This document shows positions 23,188 through 38,100 of a DNA stretch of 64,000 nucleotides, one piece after another (the stretch's first letter is position 1; every line of letters begins with the position of its first letter). The position numbers and the translations under genes were made by a program. The DNA comes from Struthidea cinerea (Eukaryota; Chordata; Aves; Passeriformes; Corcoracidae). The stretch spans positions 675,766 to 739,765 of the forward strand of contig VZTI01001783.1 of assembly GCA_013397865.1 (NCBI GenBank). Direction: 5' to 3'. The notes beneath the pieces are model-generated. The model saw only the letters and a program-made list of their open reading frames with translations. It had not been told where the DNA came from and did no database searches.

Positions 23188-26100
23188 ATTGCTCATTGTA
23201 TTGCCCATTATTTAGTGAGCAATTTAGAAGAGCCACAGTGACTCTTCTGAGCAACTGATAAAGGGAGATGGTGTGTATCTTGTGTTGTCAGGCTTATGGA
23301 GAGTCCCTCATTCTCTTCAGGACTGGGAAGGGGCCATTACACATCTTATGTGCTCTTTCAGTTGGTGGCTATGAAGTTTATAGTCTTTAAAAGAGGTAGG
23401 TTTTCCTCATCTTCTAGGTGTGATAGTCTTGATGTTGATTTGGGCATTTTGAAGTCTGAAATGTGAAGTTTCTTTTCTATTCATAGGACAGCAATCAATC
23501 AGTTTCCATCACTCTTGCACTGATCAATGGTTCATGTTGGATGTGTTGAAGACAGGTTACCCTCAGGCTTGCTGGGCACTTCAGGAGTCACTGGCATCAC
23601 TTTTCCTAACTCTGGGATCCTCTGCAGTCTGTGACAGGCATGCCTAAGCCTGATCTGCTTTTTGAGATTCCCCCAAAGAACTTTCGCAAATAAAGGCCCT
23701 TCAAAAGGCTCATCTTCAAATGGCTACAGACCATGAGGAGGATTTGCACAGAGATGTGGCCCCTGAGCATACTAGTTTTCCTGTGGTGTAGGCATACTAA
23801 CACAACCTCTGAGTGGTTTATCACACCAGTGTTTTAGCCTGAGCTGGGGAGTCTGCCAAATGACATGTCAATATAGTAGCATATAGATATACATGTATAG
23901 GCTGTCAAATTCTGTGCTTTTAAAAATCACAGCCATGCTAGTCTCTCCAAAGAAACAACAGTCCATGCTTTGTTTTCTCCCTGTAGCTTTTGACAACTTA
24001 CTCTGAACCCTGGGTCTTCATGTGTCTCTCTAATTTTTGACTCTCTCCATCTAAAGCTCATGGTCATGCCTTGTTGGATGACTGTGACCTTCCATAAATC
24101 CTAACTATTTGGAAATCTTAAGGTAAAGACGGTTTTCTTGCAGCTTTTGTTCTGAAACATTTGCAGGGCTGTACAGCAGATGGTGCTCTGTTTCCCTTTC
24201 TTCTGCAGGTTGTTGTCATCAGCTAAACTTTTCAAATCAAGGCTGGAGATTATTAATAATGTTTTCTGCACTGGCTGAGCAATTGGAGCCACATATTTTC
24301 AGAGATGGTTTACTTAGCCATGCACTGGTTTTGTTTTAAGGAGCAAGAGAGCATAAAGTCTGTATGTGGGTTAATTTACAACAGTAATCTATCTTCCCAG
24401 TGCAGTTAGAGCAGAGAAGTGACTTACATTTATTAAGGTATTCTTTTCACGTTTGCAAAACCAGTACTTGTTTTAAATGGGTAATTCTTCACTAAAATGA
24501 ATGAATCACAAAGGAAAATACAGGTTGAGTTTAAACAATGAATCTCTAAATCCAGCAAAGAGTTTCACAGCTTAATTAACCAAAATGTTTATCCAGGTAC
24601 CTGAAGTTGGATGAAATAAAAATGTGTTCTCTGTTTTTATGCTGAATAGTTGAATTCCTGCTCTAGCTCTTTCAGCAGAGTAAATGTTGTTTTCTGACAC
24701 TTAGCACAGCTGGCCCAGGCTTTCAGGGGCTTGTTTCACAAGTGATAGCTTTTAGATGACCAGAAGTGTTGTGGAAAGTCAAATCCTTTTTGAGGATTTG
24801 GTGAGATACAGCACCATAATCTTTGAAATATTGCAGGCTGCAGTAATACCATAGTAATCTTCAATAGCATTAACAGCTTAAACAGACAAGTCTATATAAA
24901 TTGGTTTAAAATCAATCAGGTAGAGAACTTCACTAATTCAGATTAGTAACTCTATGGTCTGTACTGTGAATTATCAGATTTTGCAAATTCGGAAGTAAAA
25001 GCATGATGCAAGGCTCATGGAAATTAAAGTAAATACTTTCATTAGCATTACTGTGCCTACTTACCCCCTTACCTGGATTTCCATAACAAAGACACCAAGA
25101 ATACTGAAGCACAATAGGTAACTTGCTCATATGGACAGTTTTGCTCTATTTGCAATCATTTTTTGATCTTACATATTTCACTCTGTGACAATGTACTTGA
25201 TAAAAAATGTGTTGCTCTTTATGTCGTATTAGAGCTGAGAACACCAGTCGTTCACCTGAGCCAATGGTAGATGCTGTATAAACATGAACTGAAAGGACAG
25301 TGCCTGACCTTACTGCCCAGCATTTTGCCACTGGGAGGCTGCCTTGTGAACAGTCTATCGACAGGAAATTTTTCTCTGAAGTTCTGTGATTCTATATATA
25401 CTATTTCAGATAGGGATCTCTAAATTTTTAATTCAATCAGAAAGAAAAGCCTTATAAATTTATTAATGGTTTTCTTCATTCAGAATCTTGGAGTCAGTCT
25501 ACCTATGAAAAGATAAAGCAAAATTCTATTTCTGTTAGTTTATAGCTACTCATTAGTAGAGTATATATCTCTTAAATAAATCCAAAATGTCTTTTTCCCA
25601 TAGAAGATTTTATTTTCTAAAAATAAACAAATTTTGTTTTTAGCTGTGAGAAAGGATGGTATGAAGATCATCAGTGAGAAAGGGATCAAAATCTGTATTT
25701 GTCTTTTCAAGACTATAAAAAAAAATGCTGAATTTGTTTTTCTGGCTTGGAGAACATTTTCCCAAGCTATTACCTAAGAAATGTGTCTTCAGATTGATGG
25801 AAGGTGAACTGTTAAATATAAATGTATTGCATCGTATGGTTTATCCCTGAATTAGAGATATGAAGAACAAGACACACAGAACAAAAATAAAGAGAAGAGA
25901 TAAATTTCTTCTCCATTTTAACATGGTTTCATGTAGACCTATAATTATGAGGTGATGTGTTACACCAGTGTATAATTTCCACACTCTGGGGAGCCAGGAC
26001 AGCTGACTCACACAACTCAGGTTAAGGCAAGGTCTAGATTGGCAACAGATGGAACATGGGGAAGGAAAGATGGCCTTTCAGAGTGCAGGAGGTGGCAGAA

Positions 26101-29100
26101 ATTAATCAGGCATTGAGTTCACTGCCTGGGGTTTAAGACTGGGACTGAAGGGGCCTGGATTCTCCCTAATGCTTGGCCTTCATTGAAACCAGCTGAAATA
26201 CAGTAGAAGTTACATATCTCATATACATGCTGTACCACGGCCCGCAAAGAAAGTACTGAATGGATAGATTGCCTCTGTCACCCACAAAGGAAATTTTGTG
26301 GACGTAGAGAAGGGAAATGTGATTCTCTTTGAGGCCCCTTGAATTCAATGCCAATATGTTTTAATCTAGCAGAAAATGCTGATAACTCTATTGCTCCTTC
26401 CCCAGTTGATGAAAATTAACTTTCAACATTCACAGCTGATCAAATCACAAGCTAAAATTATGTGCAAGCATGAAAAAGATGATGCCTTATTCCATAAATA
26501 CACACTTGGCTGTAACTTTCAAATTATGTTAACAGAGTTCACACAGTATTAGTCAAATCCCTGTCATTAAGAAATGGTATTTCATAAGAAAGCTGATAAT
26601 AGGATACGAAGATCCTAAAATGATTAGATGATGACTTGTTAATGGGAATTCCTTTTTGTCATAACCAGTGATTTTCAGTTTACTCTAATAAAGATGATCT
26701 CTCTGATGGGAGATGGTAGTATAATAAAAGTATGGAAACTGTGTAAAGAAAATAAACTAAAGATTGAATAATAGATTCCATGATTTTGTAGAACCAGAAT
26801 TTTAAGGATGTTGGGGAAAATATGGTAATTCTTAGGCAGAGCCTATGCCACTGCACATTGCCTATCTGTTAAAGCCCCTCTCCTACTCTTTTCTCCTGTG
26901 GGCATGCAGTATCTCTCTTTCAAAGCATCATTAAAATCCAAACAAGGCTTTGTACAGGAAGCTTTCTGCCCCCTCTGGAGCAAGAGGTCTGGCTGGCAGT
27001 CTGACCACACTTCAGGCAATGGCAAAGGTCTCAGAGAAAGTTCTCTTACAATTGATGAGAAAACTATTGAAGTGGTACGATTTTTGCCAGGGATTGAAAG
27101 ACCATTTTTCACCAAGTCCAATTATTTGAGCTGACCAATATATTAGCATACCTCTCTCATCAACATTTTAATTTTAGCTTTGTAAGTGTAGGTCAGAATT
27201 TCTGGGTCTTGCTTTTCTTTGTTTTGGGTATACTACATTAACTAAATATCAAAAGGTCAGGTTTCATTGACAATTTTCATGTGTATTTGTGCACTGGTAG
27301 CATAACTAATGTTTGTGAGGGCAAAAGAAATGTACCTTCAGATTGCCACAGGAGTGCTCCCCATTCTCTTATGTCCCATCGCAGCACCTACTCGGGCTCA
27401 AGCTATGGGTTAAGGAAGGGCTTTTCCTTTATAGCCTGCACGCACAAATAGTGTTGGTACATCTGTGTTCCTCAATGGAATTTACCCGCACTCCTTTCAT
27501 TAACTGGCTTTAATGTAGGAGAAGGAATGTCATCTAAATGATTTTAGCTCCTGGGTGAAAACCTATATGATTTTTGAAAGAAAAACAGTGTAGTCACTGA
27601 ATGTCAAAGCTGTGATTAAAAAGCAAAAAGCTGACATGCTGACACGGATACCACTGTAATAGGGTATGTCTCAGTGGGAACCCACTGCCACCATCAGCTT
27701 TTTACGGTTTTTGTATTGCTAATATGAAAGGAAATGCACCACTAGGAATACTGTTGCATATCAGACTATCTTATTTCATAAATTATTACTATATTACCCT
27801 TTAAATGTCCCAGTGAGTATAGCAACATCAAAATATGATGTAAAAACAATAAAACCAAGCAAACAGCTATTACTGAATAGTTAGATATGTACAGCAGTTT
27901 TAAAATTCCTTTCTCTTTGTTTTTATCCTGAAAAAATTAACAGTTTGCAACAGTTAGGGTCATTCAAACACCTCTGTGATACCCTTGTTTCTGAATTGGA
28001 ACAGGGTAGCTAATTACTACTGGGAATGTGTTGTGACAGGCTTTAAGAGTGGGTAAACTGGAGTATGACTTTTGATATTCAAATTTCCTCTCATTTCCAT
28101 ATTCTGCTGCTGGCACTTACAAAGGAAGATGTATGATGTGTCTCATCATGCACTTGGAAGGGCTGAGAACTCACACATCTTCTCCCTTCTCAGGCCTCCA
28201 TCTATGAGCCAGTTGGAGCAAACTTTATGCAAGAAAGATGAAAAAAAAAGTATATATGAAAAGTCACATTTTCTCATTTTCAGGAAATCATGGAGGATGG
28301 TTATTCAGAAGCCATAACCTCTGTGGGAAGAAGGTTCATCAGTCAGCACTTGTGTCCTTAGCCTGAGTCTGTGGCCTCATAAAACCTGCCTATTCTGTTT
28401 CATGGGAAACTCTGCAATTTAAAACAAATTCCTATTCTGAGAAAATACATCAAAATTAATTTTATTAAAATAAAAATTCTGGATAATTTATTTTTGAATT
28501 GTTTCTTCCATAATTTTCCTTTATGCTGGATTATTAAGTCACTTTAAATATTTGAAAAGAAGATAATTTAAAAAAATATTCTCATTCAAAAAATCGAGTA
28601 TGTTCTGTTGTTCCTTATCAGAAAGTATTTTCAAGGGAAATTAGAGACAGGTATTGTTGAAATAATAAATTACACCATTCACCCATCAGCATTTTTCAAT
28701 GGAGAAATACTGTATCATAAGATCTATGAGTGTATGATTCATTCAGAATAATATCAATAAAAACAGGAAGGTTAAGATTGATATGATTTCTCTGAAGGTG
28801 AGAAGTTCTATTTAAAACTGTGACAAAGTTCATTTGGGAGATACTGTCTGATCTTTACAGATAGACCAGAATATAAATAATGTCCTGGCAAAGGGTATTA
28901 ATAATGTCTTTGACAGAGATATCATTAATAATTGTAGTTTATATGGCTACAACTCCAAAATAAAAGGTTATCATGATGCAACAAACCAAAGAAGTAAACT
29001 CAACTAGTTTATGACTTCATTAAAGTGGTGAGCTGTAATCGCTACCTTGCAATCAGCAAATGCAAATGCTTTATTTGTAGTGCTGTCAGTTTTATTTAAT

Positions 29101-32100
29101 GTGTAACTTTCTCTTCAGAGAAGGGAAGCTTATGCTATTTTTCTTGGATTTCAGTGCACTGAAAGGTTATTCTTTGGAAATATACCAATAACACACGAAT
29201 GGAATTTGGATTATGAAGTATCTGATGCCCTTTTTGTACATTTATGATGTGCTTCAAGCAATAGCACTGCTTGTAAAATACAAAAGGGCTAAAAAGAATG
29301 TAGTTGTCATGATAGTATATGTGTCCAGATTGCAAGCCAGAAAACTGTCACTGATAGTTGGGATATAATTGACCACAGTGTATGATAAGCATATTATTGA
29401 CTGATTAATGTGACCTAGTTGTATTTGAAATGTCAAAAGGAAAATTGAGTTGTCATTTCATTTCATGTTCTTTTTTGAGTAGCAGATAAATACTGTAATT
29501 AATGACTTTTCACAAAGGTTATCTAAAAAATTTAGGGAATATTAAACATCACATTATTCACAGTCACTGTAGGTGAATTTACTATTGATGAATATTGATA
29601 AATCTTTGGTTGTATGAAACGGGCACCAAAAGAAGTTCATATACTTTAATACTGCTTTTTAATAAGACATCTCTTCTGATTACATTTCTTAAATCATTTA
29701 ACTAGGTGAATCGACTCAATTCACCAAATTACTTTTACAATTTAGTAAGGCTTTTTGGCTGTGGCAAACGGGAATAATGAATTAGAAGGTTTAAGTTTGC
29801 TTCTGTTGAAGTCAATTGTGAAACTGCTCCTGTCTAGAAAAGGATTGAGGGCTAACACCTTGATACCTTTTTTCACTATTTACACAAAAGACCCTTGAAT
29901 TTTCTCAGGTAGTTGAAAAAAAAGTGCTTTAGCAAATGAATTTACAAAAAACGTTCTCAGCCTTGAAGTAGATCTCAAAGAATCTTTCAAGTTATTATGG
30001 ATAGAAAAAAGCCAAAAATATCTGCAGCAAGACACTGAAATTTTATCACTCACCACTTGCCTAAAGTATACCTGCGAAGGGAACTCCCTGTCACTAGGGG
30101 ACTTCTTTGCCAGAAAACACAAAGTCTCTAGCATTTGAAGGAAAAGGAAAAAAATTAAAGAGTAAAAAGTTTACCTGAATTGTTTCAACCTTCATATTTA
30201 ATTTTGGCAAATTTGGATTTGTGTCATGTCTTTCAGGTCTGATGTTGTTTGGACTTCATAGTAACATAATAAATTAAGTTGATGGTGATACCTTATGATG
30301 TTCTATGAAGTCCCTGAGTGTCCAAAGTTCTTTCAATGTTTTGACTTCTTGATATCAGTTCAGTTGTGTAAATGCAGGATTCCTGTGCAAGTTCGAGTGC
30401 CCCAGTCATGGATGTGGGGTTACAGTTGTGACACTTGAACCCTGGGAGATATGCACCCTCCAGGATCAACACCCAAAAGGCAGCTGGGATCCCCAGGACT
30501 CCTCAGGTACCTCTGAGCACCTGCATTCAGGTACAGAGCTGAGCCCTAGAGTGTCTATAGTACAGTGGGCTTAATCCGACTTTTCTCATTTGAGTGTATT
30601 GACTAAAACTGCAGAGATAAAATGGAAGCTTGGCCACCTAGTTCACATGTAAATATGTATTTGCAGGCATCCAGATTCTCATGTTTTAATCTGGGGCTGA
30701 ATTCCAACCTTTGTTACGTGCGCAAACATTTTTCAGACTTATATGAATCACTGGAAGAGTGTTCTGGTTTTTCTGGGATAATTTTAAAAATAAGGTGCTT
30801 GTCTCCTTTGGCAGTATCCTTGGGAAAGAAGTGGGCTTCGTCAGAAGAGTGAGTGCATTAGAGAGTAAGCCAAATTTACCACAATATATTTTAAATTTTC
30901 TTATATTATCCATTTCCCAGAGCAAAAAATACCAGGTAGAGGCTTGCTAACTTCTTCTCTAACAAAACAAAGCCCAATCAGTCTGTCTTCTCAAATCCTT
31001 TCAGCGTTTTGACATGCTAGGTCACACTCCATCCTCAAGTTCAGTATTGCACAATTGACACAGTCTTGAGTTGTGGATCTGGGAGAAGCTTCATTTTTCA
31101 CCTGGGACTAAATGAGGAGAGACCGAGCAAAACCTTAGCCTCTCTCAACTCGTGCAGCAAACATGGCACACAGGGCCAGGAAGAGAGCAGGAATCAGCTG
31201 ACAGTGAAATAATTGCTCTTTTATCCTCTGTCCCCCACCAGGCTAGGACATTAGTACGGAAGGCATCATTATGGTTCAGGAGTGTTGCCTGGTAGGATAA
31301 GGCCTTTCCTTATCAAAGCTATGCCTAAAATGCAGCCTAGCCTACAGGTTGTGGTGAAGATTTTGAGGATCACAGATACTGCTGCACTGGAGTAGAAGTT
31401 CCACTGACAGAAACCAGGGAAAAGCACAAGGGCCAGGTCTGTTTCTCTTAACCCTGAATCACCTCATCATCACCCCTCAATCATCTGCAGCAAAGTCAAA
31501 GGAATTCTCCCAGGATATTCTCCAAAATAGCTGATTGCATTTTTACTTCTCTGTTTTTGCCAATAGTGGGACGTTTGCATGCAAGCACATGTGCAGGAGT
31601 GGTCAGCAAATGGAGCACAGGACTCCATGGGTGGGAAGGAACATCAGAGGGACACCTCATGCAGCCTCCTCCCAAGTGAGCTGGTGAAAAGACTGGTGAG
31701 AGCAAACAAGTGCTGATTCTGCCTCTGAACTTGATAATCAGAAGCCAACCTGCCATAAAGCTGCTTAATCAACCACAGAGTTGGGAAACAAAATAATACC
31801 TTTCTAAAGGACAACCAGTTGTTTGACACAGTTACACATTTCGGGTAATGTTTTGAGCAAATGTTTAATTACAAAAGGATGGTGCCTGAATTGCCATAAT
31901 TAATCTGAACTTGTGCTAGAGTTCACAGCAGCGAAGACTTTTTACACTGGTGAACCACACTCATTGAAATACTCTGTGCTTAAATAGCAGGAAAAGCTGC
32001 CATTAGAAATCTCTGTAATAGCTTTTATGAAAGCTATGGCTAATTTAGAGCCCAATTAAACCCAGAAATCCAATTATTTCTGAATAACATAATTGCAAAA

Positions 32101-35100
32101 AAGTAACTAGCATGGTAAGTATGCACTAGCTATTATGGAAGATGCTTTAATAAAAGAAAATCAGCTCTGAGCCGCTGAAAAGATATGTTCTTATCATAAG
32201 GATGGTCTGCAAATTTCAAAGTTCTTCAATTTTCACTGCTTTGCAGTGAGGGTATGTAAACCTCGGTGCTCTGTAACTGCTATTACATGCATTTTATGGG
32301 TCCAATTGGAGAGCAGGTAAGAGATGCTAGAGCAGAGCCATTTATGTGGGTGCTTGAACAATCTCTGTTGAATGAGGCACATTATTAATTAGCTGTGTGC
32401 GTGATTGTGAATTTGGCCACCTACACACATAGAAAGGTTAGAGAAAATAAGGCAGACCAAGGTCTTGCCACAGACTGACAGTTTTGCTCCTGATGGGAAA
32501 GAGAATGACTTTTAGGCCGCCCTTGGCTTTGCTGCTGTCCCAGTGGGCAGTGGTGGAAACCCACCACAAACCCCCCACTGAACTGCTGCCCCTGTAGCCT
32601 TTGGCTCCAGTTGGTGACCTCGTGGGGCCACTGATCTTGCAGCACATTTGCCTCAGCTCTGCAGTGCCTTAGCAAGGGTAGTGCTGTAACATCCTGCTGC
32701 TCCTCAAAAGCCATCACAGGCAGGCAGAATGGAGAACTCTGCTTTCTCAGCACTGTAGGAGACACTACCCACAGTTTTGTGCCTTCGGGGCTTTGCGTGG
32801 ATTATAGGCGTGGATGAGTGAAGAGAAATTATGATGGCATTGTAAAATACTTCATAAACTCAGGGACAGATTTTGCTTTGACATTTCCATGGAGGTAAGT
32901 GAAGCAGAGGTTCACTTCACCTAACCTAGCTATTTGCAGTAACTGTACATTTTTTTACCCCCAAAGTGGTAGTTCAACTTTCAATTACTATTTAGGAGAA
33001 ATTTCCCTCTTGAATCAACTGGAGTTTTGCTGGAGTGAATATTTTCCGTGTTAAAATTTAGCTTACTGATTTCACTGCAATCTGTGTTGTGAAAGACAAC
33101 ATGAATAAAGTGCTGACCCTAAATGAAGGCAGAAGGAGGAGAAAGAATGGCCTGCTGAAGGAGTAAGGATTTTCAAATTGCTATATATGTTAATCACCTC
33201 ATCTGCTCAGTTGTATGCAAGGAAAAAAATATTTCGTGAAATGATTGAGTTCCATGACACAAATACTTGTTAAAGAAACAAATAACTTCAAATGAGTAGA
33301 GGGCTGGTGCAACAAGGTTATCAGCTCAGCACTGTACATAAAGCTCTGCACACAGTATCTCCCAATTTGATGAAGCTCAAGGTCATTAAAGATAAAATAT
33401 TTAGGTTTTTTTAAGACATCTGAGTTATGAGCACTTAAAAAGCTATCTGAACAGAGTTGACAGAAGGAATTGATTATTTCAATTCTGGAAACACAATAAA
33501 AGAAATGAAATAAACTCTAACTCCAAAGTCTAAATTAAGAAAAAAAAGTGCTCATTTTCCAAATAAGCTCCTGTCTATTTGGCATTCTCAGACACAGTAA
33601 CTTTGTTTAATATGTGTTGGAAAATAATTGCCCTGAAGGGAATCAGATATATAAAATGTAAGGCACTAGTTTTACATTTTGATTTTAGAAGGCTAGTAGA
33701 TGTTTCGTATTGAAAAAAATAACTTACTGTGTACTATTTAAGAACAGAGCTCATTATCCCAATCTGAGACCATTTCAGTGCTAGAAAAATATGTTTCTGT
33801 TAATGATGCTTTTAGCATGAGGGAATCTTCGAAAACTGCATTTGCAAATATCCAGGTCAGATGAAAGATTTCTTCAGAAACTGTCAAATTGGTGATCAGG
33901 AAAAGATTGCGCAAATAGGGTGCATTAACATTGTTGCCTTGTAAAATCAACTACAGAAATCATCTCAGAGAAATTGAACGATTCTGCTACTGCAAAGCAT
34001 AATGATTTGTGTGGTTGGAGGAGCTCAGCCAGAATCCAGTTTGACTGAATTATAGGTCTTTATAACCAAGTACTTTGCTGAATTTTTTTTTAATTTGGTT
34101 TTGCCATCATGTCAAATTTACATGTTTGAGGTATAATTAGCCAGTCTGATTACAAAAAAAAATTACTATAATTTAAAAATATAAATTAACATAAAATGAC
34201 AAGCATTAAAAGTTAATATCAACTCAATGTTCATTCTTTTGCATTCAAATGAGTCTTATTAAGTTATTATGTCCATCTAAATATCAGTATAATTTTCAAG
34301 TAATACACAATGTGTTCCATAATCTGCCTCTCTCCCTAGTCCTCCATTAGCTCTATTGTTTCTCTACAGCTTGTTACTCCAATAAACCATTTTAGAATTA
34401 CATTATTTCATTTTTCACATAAAGTGCATAACAATTTTGATGTGCCCTAGACCTTCAGTGACCATGTGTTGACTCTAAATATACTGGTACAGCCCATGGC
34501 CTTTCTTTGAAATGCACATAAAGAAGCAATAACTGAATTTCAACAAGCAAATCAACCCAATTGGTTTAGAATTATGATGCTTGGCTTTCTAATGCATATT
34601 CAGAGTGGTAGAAAAGAAAGTATGAAATTTAATTGTACCATAAAACTGTCATGAGAAAATATATACTGAATATCAAGCAGGATTACATTTCTTCAGTAGT
34701 GATCATCTGTGGAAAACTTTATTTAAAGAACTGCTGAATTTCTAATGGTGTATTGCTGGTCAGAGAACAGTTCTAAGAGCTTCATCACTGAAACAAGTGA
34801 CAAAATATGATGCATTTGGTTCATCCTCTAGAGTTGAATGTTTCTGCACAAACTCTGGTACTAATGTCTGTTTAGTACAAAAAGCAGAATAGTGAAAAAA
34901 GTAAATCAACTCCTAGAGTGTTTTCTGCTTTTACAACAGTAGCACAAGCCCAATAGCAGTCTGGAAGCTACAAAACCAGAGAAGTATTGCCCGATATCTG
35001 CAAGGGCCCTTTGGACAATTTGTATTATTTATTTTCCAGACAGAATAATCATAAAATTTATACTCTACTCCATTACATGTGGAAACACACCTTATCATAA

Positions 35101-38100
35101 TTTCTCTTACACTACCAGCAATTCATTTTATGCACACACATGAACTCAGCCATTGAAACTATTTTTTATATTTACACCTCTTTAAGAAAGTAAAATGAAT
35201 GGCTGATATATACAAAATAGAATTATTGTATACAACATGGCATGCGTACACATATGTATCCACCAAGACATCTCTGAAAAATGAGTTCTCATATTTTAGT
35301 AAAGTATTTTTATATCTGTTAATGGACATGCTGCATGAAACTGACTCAAATGTCTTGGAGTCCAAATAAACAAAACCTGAGCTGACTTGGATGGTCTTTA
35401 AACTGAGTCCTGCCTGTTATGACTGATTTCACCAAGCTGAAGATAGAGATGAGCCCGTTAGGGAATCAGTAAGTTAAATTTACTGATCATGCTTCCTTTT
35501 ATATACATTTAATTGCATAACTAGTTAGTGCAATCTACTATGATGGCAACTAATGATCCAAAGCCATTAAAGAAAAATAATATCAATGATATTGTGCCTT
35601 GTCACTGCACCAGAACTAAGTTTAAAGAAGTGAAGATACTGCTCTCCTCATTATTTCTCTAGGCATTTTTTTATCAAGCAAGAAACTCTGTTGTGGAGTC
35701 AGAATTTGAAGGCTACTTGTTCTTTTTTATTTCTCTTTTCTTAAGAGACAGATATCATTCCTGTAAATTTTTTGTGTATGACAGTATTGAGAAGATGTTC
35801 TTTACTGCCAGTGCCTTAATCTCAAAAGCACAGGATTCAGTTTCAAAATCTGCCTGAATAACCTTTTGTTATGTGATACCTTCCTCCTCTTCCCAATATG
35901 GAGAGATGGCAGTGGAGAAGTTGTGTTTGTTGTGTCCAACTCTGCTTCCAGAGCTGATTGAAAATAGGAAGTGCAGGGGTGCATAAAAGCATTCTCCCTG
36001 CTGTTCACAAGGAAATAAAACCTGTATTGAAGTCTTTGGTCCAGCTGGTGCTGACACAGTGAAGTTTTTATCAGGCAGAAACAAAAATCCTTCATGAAAA
36101 AAATCGTTACATGAATTTGAATGAATGAATACAGGAAGACACTTATGAGGAACTCTGGCATCTGTGTCCAGCTGAGAAGTCTTCTTATCACCTGCCAGTG
36201 ACCTTGTCGATGACCCCTGTGAGCTGTGGGTGATACAGTGAATATCCTGATAAGCAAAACTGGCTGACCAATAGAAAAAGAACAATTTAGTCTGTGATGA
36301 TCTTGACCTCACAGACAGAGATCAATCAGTATGTTCATAATAAATGACTTAACTAGTTTGCATAACTTTCTCCTTGCAGTGATTTGTATTACTTGAACTT
36401 GAAGGCTGGCCATGCCTAATCAAGTGCCTTGGGTCTTTAAGCCCCTGTGGGAGGTATTCAGTGGTGAAACTTCTCATATGGTCTTTGCTTTTCAGTACGC
36501 CAGAACAGAGCACAGTCTCCCTGTCAAATCAATGAAAAATAATACCTAATACTAGGAGACATGGGTGCTTCTACCCTCAGGCCACTGCTTAAAATCCAGC
36601 ACAGTGTCCAGTCCTATTCTGCTACAAAGACTGTTACCAATTGACAGGCATCTGGAGGCCTGGTTTCACTGAGCAAGTTGTATTGGCCCTTTTCTAGGGA
36701 AAAGGTGCTTACATGGCTGCTGACATCCCCTTCTCACAGCAGAAATGTGGAGTACCTGAGGGATTCCAGAGAGTAAATTGCCATTTGAACCCTGAAGCAA
36801 GTCCTTCCACAGCATGTGTTGTTTGAGGCACAGGCCCGTGTGCCTCAGTCTTGGTTACCTTATGCCTTTCCTGAAGGACAATAGGACTCTCAATAGGGCA
36901 TTTTGTGAGAACACTGAATAGATTTTGAAAGAAAATCCTTCCATTTTTCCAACAAATACTAAGGAAATGGTATCATATTACATCTATGCAATTCACCATT
37001 TATATTTCTGGTATCTTTTTGCCGATGTGAAGTCTTAGGGGTTTTGAGAAGACCTGTGGTCTCCTCCAAGGAGGTGAGAATCTGAGAGAAGCAAGAGGCA
37101 CTATGAGGGAGATGAGGAGAGCTGGGAGCTGGGGCAAGTCCAAAGTGAAATAATCAGGTTGCAGTAAGTTGTGTTCTGATCATATGCCCTGTTTCCTACT
37201 GTGAACATGGTTTTGGGTTTTTTCCTTAAACATATGGACCATTAGCAAAAGTTTCTCTCATCTGACAGGTGGAGGCTGAACCAAGGAGATTGGGGGAGGG
37301 GATGTATAGAAAAAAGGTTGCAATTACATTGTGTGATGCAGGAACATACAGAGCAGGTGTGCTAAGAGAGGTGTTGGAGAAGTTGCCTAGTACTTCCCCA
37401 AAGAAATCTGTTCTTGCACACTACTTTCAGACATTCCTCCACTCCCCATGCCTGTGAGAGAGGACACACACAAAAACTCATTTTTCTTCCCATAGTTGGA
37501 CTAGGATGCCTTTTTTTTGAGCAAGTCTTCCCCATGAGTTTCAGCAGACTCCGGACAATGTGGTGTGCTAGTGAGCCAACACACTTGTTAGGTGGGAAAA
37601 GACTCCCTGTAAGAGCTTCCTTGAGAGCAAACCACAGACCATTACCAGCACAATAGAGTTACAGAAACTGCCTTAGTTGTTAAAAGTGTGGTAGTGTGCT
37701 TGATTACATTTACATTCATAGTTAATTGCTGGCACCGCTGAACATATGAAAAGATAATTATGACAATGGTGCTGGTTATTTTTAAATGGCTATATGAATA
37801 TACATTTTTTAAATGACAACGTTAAGTGCATGTGTTTATCAAATGAAAAATGTATGTCTGCTATTCATTCATTAGCGAAAAATTTGCATCCACAGTAAAA
37901 TATTTAGCTTTGACTGAAAGAAGGTTTATTATGCTTCTGAAGAACAAGTGCAGAATGAAGTAGAAATACTCTGAGTTTTTGTTGGCAGTGTGCTGAAACA
38001 GTGAGTAACACAGCTGGGAGTGCTGAGGACCCCGAAGATTCCTAGTGCCTACAACCCAGATGTTGCTCATGCCTCTGCTACTCCCGTTAGCAGAAGGCAA

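Noticed and set aside
32421..32765. 114-codon minus-strand open frame in a GC-richer patch
   Set aside because: No family resemblance and competing open frames; not supported as a gene.
35802..36312. Two overlapping minus-strand open frames of about 150 codons
   Set aside because: Two frames are open at once, there are no recognisable domains and no splice context; chance is the simplest explanation.
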